Below are positions 58,502-64,000 of a DNA stretch of 64,000 bases, piece by piece; the stretch's first letter is position 1, and every line of letters starts with the position of its first letter. The stretch is from Laburnicola sp. R22_1 (lineage: Eukaryota; Ascomycota; Dothideomycetes; Pleosporales; Didymosphaeriaceae): assembly GCA_014281115.1 (NCBI GenBank), contig JACONQ010000014.1:1426001-1490000 (forward strand), written 5' to 3'. The position numbers were made by a program, and so were the translations under genes. Under the pieces are notes generated by a model. That model made no database searches. It was not told the DNA's origin and saw nothing but the letters and a program-made list of their open reading frames with translations.

Positions 58502-59666
58502 TTTTTTATTATTATAAAAAAATATATACGTCTATAAAAGTTATACTAGTAAGTGCTATATATAGAAGATTAGCTATATAAATAGAAAAGTCTTTTATAT
58601 AATTATACACTATATAAATATATATATAGTACCTAAGTACTAAAAAGAGTAGAAAAATAAAAAGGTGCGCATAAAGATAAAAGCGTATTTTCTAATATTA
58701 TTAGGTGTAAAAGAAGTTCTTATAAATTTTTATAAGGACTTTCTAGATATCTAGTTAACACACTAGAACTTACGTAATAAGTACCTATACTAGAAGCATA
58801 CTAGTCTAAAGTTGCGTATAAAAATTAATATGTTATTTAAAAGGTTAAAGAAAAGAAAGCACGTTTTTTAGTAAGTTTAATATTAAAAAATTCTTACGCA
58901 CTACCTATTTAGGCTAGCGCCTTCCTAATTAGGCTAGCGCGTAAAATTCTATACCTTATAAAATTAACTTTTAATATTTTGCAGCTATTAACTTAACTAT
59001 CTTAACTAGATCTTCTATCTTTTATAAGTAAATCTACGCTGCGTAAAAGTCTTTATAGTCTTGCCTAACACTTTTTACTTAATTATATATATAAAATAAA
59101 TAAATATAATTATCTACTACTTACTTTAGTTAGATCTAATAGAAATAATTACACTATATATTTTAGAGTAGTATTAATAATAATAACTGTATAGGTAGCT
59201 TTTAAGTAGATTTTTAGTAGGCTTAAGAATCTTTTTACTACTTATAATATCTTGCCATATATTATAATTATAGACTATAATATTATATATATTAATATAG
59301 TTAGTATAGCTTTTCCTAGAGTCCTATAGCTACTCTATTACTAATATATAAATAAGTTAGTTTTAGCGTATATACGCACTATATAAATAGAAGAATTTAA
59401 ATATTGCTATAATACTAATAGCTAGTAGGATACTAAAGCTACTATATAGTTTATAGAGCTTTATTATAAGCTATTAAACTTAGAAATACTAAATTAGCTT
59501 ACTAGCTATCTTATAGAGGTATAATAACTATTACTATGTATAGAATTTTACCTACGCAATATATAGTTAAAAATCTATAAAAAAACCTTATTAATAACTA
59601 TACTAATAATATTCTTTATTATAGGCTTATAGCGATAGTAAAAGTTATCGCAAGAGCCTATAGTCT

Positions 59667-59819
59667 TGGCGCCCTATGCACTAAGCCTAGGCTAGAATTA
59701 TAGATATACTTATTTTCGTACTCCTTAGTATATATATAAATAGTCTAGCCTTCTCCTTTAGAGACTAGTAGTCTAATAATAGATTATCTAAACTTATCTT
59801 TTCTAGCTCCCTTTAATAA
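59667..59819. repeat. 153-bp direct repeat, copy 2
   Basis: Starts TGGCGCCCTATGC where copy 1 reads TAGCACCCTATACGC, a C-to-T/G-to-A shift consistent with RIP. Together with copy 1 it may bound a small, degraded LTR element. Confidence 0.8.
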
Positions 59820-60539
59820 AAGTTAAAGACGGTTATTATATAATAAAAGCCTAGCGGCGTAGTAGCTAGTGCAACTTATTATACTTTTTTAAGTAACTTA
59901 ATATCTTTTATACTAACTATTATATAATTATATATTTAGAGTAGACTATAAAGAACTTTAAACTCTTATTATAATTCTAGTAGCTAATTTTTAAAGGCGT
60001 TATATAGTGTATAACACCTTTTATAATATATAAAGATGCTAAATAATTTTTAAAGACGCGTAACTATATAAGACCCTTTTAAAATCTTAACTATTATATG
60101 CTACGCTATAAAGGCTTCTTTATAGTAACTATAGGCCTACTCTACTCCTATACGCTTATTAAAAAAGAGCTTAACTTTGTGCCTTTATAAGCTACTAATT
60201 TTAATATATATTAGTAGATTAACTATACTTAGTTACTTATAATTAAGCTTAAATAATAAAGGCTAGAGCCTTATATAAGAATTAGATATTATAATAATTA
60301 AGTATCTTATTAACATAACGTATCCTATTAGCAAGCGGGTCAGATTAGCAAGCGGGTTAGTTTTCCTTAGTAACACTATAGTACTATAAACTTTAATTTA
60401 AATCACTATTAATACTATTTAAAAACAGCCTACTAAGGATAATATCTAAGCTAAAAGATAACTTTTTAGCTTTCTAGTAGGTTCTCGCGTTATGCCTAGT
60501 TCCCCTATAGTTGCCGCAGCGGCGTTATGTTAAGAGGCC

Positions 60540-61900
60540 TCCCTTAGCGTTACCTCTACCCTGCGCCCTTTTAGACAATTTTGCCCTAATAGAGGGACTT
60601 CTAGCCACTAAATCTACTCCCTAGCCAAAGTTAAGTACTCTACTATACTAGAGATGCTTCCTTTTACGCAATTTTCGCTTAGTAAGTAGCTCTATCTACT
60701 TCTAAAGCTTAGCAAGTTAGCCTATTATAAGTACACCTTAGTAAGCTAGACTTTTAGCGCCCTTTATAAGCTATATAAGCCTTATAGTAATAGTAGTTAG
60801 TAATTTCTTAATAGATTCTATTACTAGCTTAGCCTATAATAAGAGTTTAATAGCGTTTTTTAGTGTTTTTAATTACTAGGGCTTATTTAGTATAGGTAGT
60901 TCTAGTAGAGTGTAAAGTTATATATTAAGGTAATCTACCACTACTAATACGTTTAAAGAAATAAGCCTAGAGGCCTTAAAGGCTTTCCTATAATTTTCTA
61001 ATATAAATATATTAAAAAACGTATTGCAAAAGACTAGTAGAAAGCCCTCTTTATTAATATAAAAGATATGTTAGTGTGCTAAGTCTTATATATGCTAAGA
61101 GTACTTTAGCTTTAGTAGTATAAAATAGACTATATTAAGTAGCTATAGAATATAAGATAAGTGCGCTAGTATATAGAGAGTTAGAATCCTCTATTCTAGG
61201 TAGTAATCCTTAAAATCTTAGGATTAGTAGCTCTTATAGCTATTTAGAATAAGTAATCTCTATAACCCTACTATACGCGGCCTTATATACGCGTTAAAGT
61301 GCTTTAACTACGCAACTCTAAGCTTATTATTAGTCTAGCCAGTCTTAGAGACTAAAAGCTTCTAATTGTAGGAGATACTAGTCTCCTTATACTACGCTAA
61401 AATATAGACTTGTCCTTTATAGATAATAAAGAGTAGAGTAATATATCTAGTAGCGCAAATACTCTAGATTACTATAACCTACTTACAGTTGCCTAGCTAG
61501 ATAAGATTAGGTTAAAAATATCTCTTTAAGCCTATTATAATCTTTATTAAGCTAATAACTTCTATTTAGAAGCTAGTCTTATTAAAGTTATAAACGTCTT
61601 AATCCTACACTCTATACTTGGCTTTTATCTTCTCTATAAGTCAAAACTACGCATTTATTACCTCTAGATCCTCCTATTATATCCTTTATTAGTTCTTCGC
61701 TTAATTAAAGGCTATTTTAAGCTTAGATATACGCTTTATAAAGCGTTAAGTCTAGTATTTACCTATAGGATCTCTATACTACACAGCTAATAGTTTATTA
61801 GCTATATCCTCTACCTTATCTAGCTAGGGTACAATTTTCGCAAGTCTAGGTTAAGTATATATTAGATAAGCGTCTCCTCTTTAGTTATAGTAAGCTTTGC
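60540..61900 (-). pseudogene. Pogo/Fot1 (DDE_1) transposase, inactivated
   Basis: Minus strand shows the fungal DDE_1 order: ICATRYITLLFIIYKGQVYI, SISYNxKLLVSKTGxTNN, LKHFNAYIRPRIVGL, LLILNSYKSY (the catalytic 'LLILDGHESH' with Asp changed to Asn), ILTLYILAHLSYILxLLNIV and then a Lys/Arg-rich C-terminus (RKLRKRKHL). Trp codons are stops. Confidence 0.8.
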
Positions 61901-62114
61901 CATATTAGCACAGTTATCTACTTAGACAGCAATTCTATTATATTAGTAGGTTACTATAGTTTTTAGAATATTATACGTATTAGTAGCGCATTATAAACTT
62001 AAAAATTATTTATTCTAATAGGCCTAAAGGGTAAGCTTAATTCTATCTTCTTTATTAGATAATAACGCGTTGCATTATTAAGACATAATAAGTTATTATA
62101 AGGTATTATAGTCT

Positions 62115-62210
62115 TAGCAAAAACTAACCCGCTCGCTAATCTAACCCGCTCGCTAATCTACCCCGCTCGCTAATCTACCCCGCTCGCTAATCTACCCCGC
62201 TCGCTAATAG
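62115..62210. repeat. 16-bp tandem repeat at the pogo right end, five copies
   Basis: Units CCCGCTCGCTAATCTA, the last merging into the terminal GCTAATAGGATACGT. The left end has two units, with GCTTGC in place of GCTCGC. Confidence 0.93.
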
Positions 62211-62219
62211 GATACGTTA

Positions 62220-62940
62220 GTAGTAGAGTATATAGAAATTATTAGTAGACGACACTAGTAAAGCAACTTAATAAAAACTACCTATCTAATTTTCTAACTT
62301 AGGTGTTATCTAGCTAGTAGCCTCTAGCTAATACTATAATTATTCTGTGCCTAGAATCTTATATAAATAAAATATAGGCTTCTTAAAGTAACTCTTAGTA
62401 AGATAGCTAAGAAGAGTATAGGCAAAAATTCCAGGGTAGATTTTAGGGTAGTAGGTAAGATTATAGGTAAGGTGTCTTCTTAATAGCGCCCTTAGTAAGC
62501 TTACCTACTTAATAGTAGTTACTGCCTTTTTTTAGCTTATTACTAACTCTTTTACTAACTTAGTAGTAAACTTAGTAATTTTAAAGTATTTAATAGTATT
62601 TCTAATAGTATTTTTAGTAAATGCCTTTACCTAGGCCTTAAGTATAATACTAAAGTTATATACTTCTCTAGAACCCTAAAATATTAAGTTTATATAGAAT
62701 TTAGTATAGGTAAGTAATACTTAAAGAAAATTTAGTAGTAGAAGCTGCTAATTTTATATATATAGGCTTATTGCGCTTATAGGTGTATATCTTTTAGACT
62801 TTTAACTAGCAGCCCCCTTAGTAGCCTTTTTATTAATAAAATACGCTTACTATACTACTTTAGAAATTTAACACCTATATAATACTATTACTTATTTTAT
62901 AAATATATAATTATATAAGTAACCTAGATAGTACTTAGTG
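62220..62940. other. AT-rich flank of the repeat block
   Basis: No gene or element recognised. Composition changes abruptly at about 62,935. Confidence 0.5.
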
Positions 62941-63683
62941 CGACGCTAGCGCGGCGGCTATATGGGCCCCTAAGGTGTTAGCGCGCCAATCCCCTTACTG
63001 CCCTGCTCGCGATTGCTTATTGCCCTGCCCGCGAACAAGTCCTGAGACCTACCTGTAAGCATCGTAGTATATACATTATGAACCAATCATAACCTTCGTT
63101 TACCCAATTATAGGCCGATTATAGGCCGACAGGTCAGATGGTCTACTCTGATCAGTCCCTGCAATACGAGTATCGAGTAGGGTTACGACCGTTATTAGAC
63201 GCAAGTCTATTTACGGTATGGCGGCGTAATACCAACTGTCAAATGTCAAACAGTGCAGGAGATGAGTGGGCACAGACGTACCGTATACCGTATAATCCTG
63301 GCTTTTGGAGATTTTAACCCCAATGGGATAGATCGCTGTACTTGGATAGTAATTTGCGCCAATGACTGGACTGGACCCCTTGCGACCGAGTTGATCGCCT
63401 GCGTGGACCGTACCTCGGACCGCCTCTTCGAAGAAAATTATGAAGATCAAGTTACCGTAAGCGGAGACTTCGTACAGAAAGAATCGCGATTCGCTAATCA
63501 CACCCAATGCCCGGCCAGCTGTTTGCCACGAGTACCGACCGATTCGACCCGCCGTGGTTATTAGCCTGAGGCTAGCGATGCGATGGCGCAAGCGGCAGAT
63601 CTTTATATACTACATGACCTTTGTCAACTACACTTGCGCAGATACGCAGACTTCCATAGCCACCGATAGATTATTTGGACAAG
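62941..63683. promoter_or_regulatory. Balanced-composition intergenic region upstream of the SDR gene
   Basis: About 740 bases following the abrupt rise in GC. Overlapping open frames on both strands between 63,211 and 63,591 have no recognisable motif. Includes the SDR promoter. Confidence 0.5.
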
Positions 63684-64000
63684 ATGGCCTCGTTCGAAAA
63701 CAAAGTTGTCATCATCACGGGCTGCAGTAGCGGCATCGGCCTCGCGACCACGCAGCTATTCCTGGAGCGACAAGCGAAAGTCTTCGGCATCGACATCTCA
63801 CCCTTCACCAAGTCTCCCGCAGGCGAATTGTTTGCATTCCACCAGGCAAATCTGATCGATCCGACAGCTGCCGCGGATGCTGTGGCTGCATGTGTTGCCA
63901 AATACGGACCGCGGATTGATGTGCTCGTCAACTGCGCGGGTATCTCGGATGGCTGGTCGAGCGCAGATACATTGAAAGATTCCGAATGGGAGCGTGTCAT
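63684..64000 (+). CDS. Short-chain dehydrogenase/reductase, N-terminal part (runs off the window)
   Basis: Open from ATG at 63,684 to the window end, 105 full codons. It starts MASFENKVVIITGCSSGIGL, giving the Rossmann TGxxxGIG cofactor motif (TGCSSGIG), then FGIDISPF with an Asp after the second strand (favouring NAD), FHQANLIDP, and DVLVNCAGIS, the NNAG-like motif of classical SDRs (NCAG). The catalytic Ser-Tyr-Lys part lies beyond the window. Substrate unknown. First gene on the far side of the repeat block. Confidence 0.92.
   Translation, partial: MASFENKVVIITGCSSGIGLATTQLFLERQAKVFGIDISPFTKSPAGELFAFHQANLIDPTAAADAVAACVAKYGPRIDVLVNCAGISDGWSSADTLKDSEWERV

Larger units (their letters stand above)
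57639..60315. other. AT-rich stretch with a 153-bp direct repeat pair, otherwise unassigned
   Basis: Contains no family I can name. The only clear structure is the repeat pair at 58,349 and 59,667. Short stretches hint at decayed coding sequence on the plus strand (59,330-59,650), not assignable. Confidence 0.45.
60318..62217 (-). mobile_element. Pogo/Fot1-type DNA transposon with iterated terminal motif
   Basis: 1,900 bp between TA duplications (60,316-60,317; 62,218-62,219). Both ends start ACGTATCCTATTAGC. A 16-bp subterminal word of the type ATTAGCGAGCGGGKTAG-like occurs twice at the left end and five times at the right end. The interior encodes a DDE_1 transposase on the minus strand, RIP-damaged. 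Confidence 0.85.
19950..62940. other. AT-rich, RIP-degraded repeat block (AT isochore)
   Basis: From about 19,950 the base composition falls into long A/T runs with TA steps dominating; it recovers abruptly at about 62,940. Nearly every recognisable coding stretch inside belongs to a transposable element and carries many in-frame TAA/TAG codons where relatives have Gln or Trp, plus Asp-to-Asn and Glu-to-Lys changes. LTR ends TG/CA appear as TA in several copies. This is the expected outcome of C-to-T change in CpA contexts by repeat-induced point mutation. No cellular gene is found in it. Confidence 0.9.

Noticed and set aside
62115..62210. CRISPR-like appearance of the 16-bp repeats
   Set aside because: Units are contiguous without spacers, occur at a transposon end, and the genome is eukaryotic.
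63211..63591. Overlapping open frames on both strands before the SDR gene
   Set aside because: No motif on either strand and no splice evidence; likely chance frames in a promoter region.

Overview
The window looks like a filamentous ascomycete, most probably a Dothideomycete of the Pleosporales type. The genes have short GT-AG introns (about 50-170 nt) with CTAAC/CTAAT/CTGAC-type branch sites, the families are typical of fungi (GH115, AA9, Rrg7-like, NACHT-ankyrin), and the genome is sharply two-part. About 20 kb of gene-rich, balanced DNA is followed by about 43 kb of very AT-rich, nearly gene-free DNA with the marks of repeat-induced point mutation (RIP). A gene-bearing segment returns in the last kilobase. 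Species assignment is inference.

Bases 1-19,950 hold, in order: the 5' end of a secreted GH115 glycosidase (-), a mitochondrial PDK/BCKDK-family kinase (+), the ribosome-biogenesis GTPase BMS1 (-), a small I9-type proteinase inhibitor (+), a STAND/NLR-like protein with alpha/beta hydrolase, NACHT and ankyrin parts (+, broken by an apparent 1-nt frameshift), Mediator subunit Med21 (-), a mitochondrial Rrg7-like nuclease-fold protein with three AT-hooks (+), the 3' relic of a zinc alcohol dehydrogenase (-), a small VOC/glyoxalase-fold protein (+), an atypical AA9 lytic polysaccharide monooxygenase (-) and a secreted protein of unknown family (-) next to the repeat block. Exon structures were rebuilt from splice signals and reading-frame continuity.

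Bases about 19,950-62,940 are nested mobile elements. The framework is two inverted copies of one Ty3/Gypsy chromovirus family with 206-207 bp LTRs: copy A (-, 20,332-39,071) and copy B (+, 45,845-57,633, perfect 5-bp target duplication). Copy A is interrupted by a Tc1/mariner element (24,931-26,410), a complete Ty1/Copia element (26,769-34,279, 5-bp target duplication) and an unclassified insert, and has lost its integrase core. Copy B is interrupted by a Mutator-like MITE inside its 5' LTR (46,017-46,630, 10-bp duplication), a SINE-like insert (48,784-49,301, 13-bp duplication), a solo LTR (49,654-50,536), a 119-bp retroposed repeat and a 1.1-kb insert. Between the copies lie a Copia 3' fragment, an intron-containing Tc1/mariner element (41,069-43,186), a second Copia RT/RNase H fragment and another solo LTR. 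A pogo/Fot1 element with iterated termini lies at 60,318-62,217. Most element genes carry in-frame stops at Gln/Trp positions and LTR termini changed from TG/CA to TA, as RIP would produce.

Bases 62,940-64,000 return to balanced composition and end in the first 105 codons of a short-chain dehydrogenase (+). The nuclear genes mix housekeeping functions (BMS1, Med21, PDK, Rrg7) with secreted plant-cell-wall enzymes (GH115, AA9) and a probable non-self-recognition gene. The less conserved genes lie towards the repeat block.
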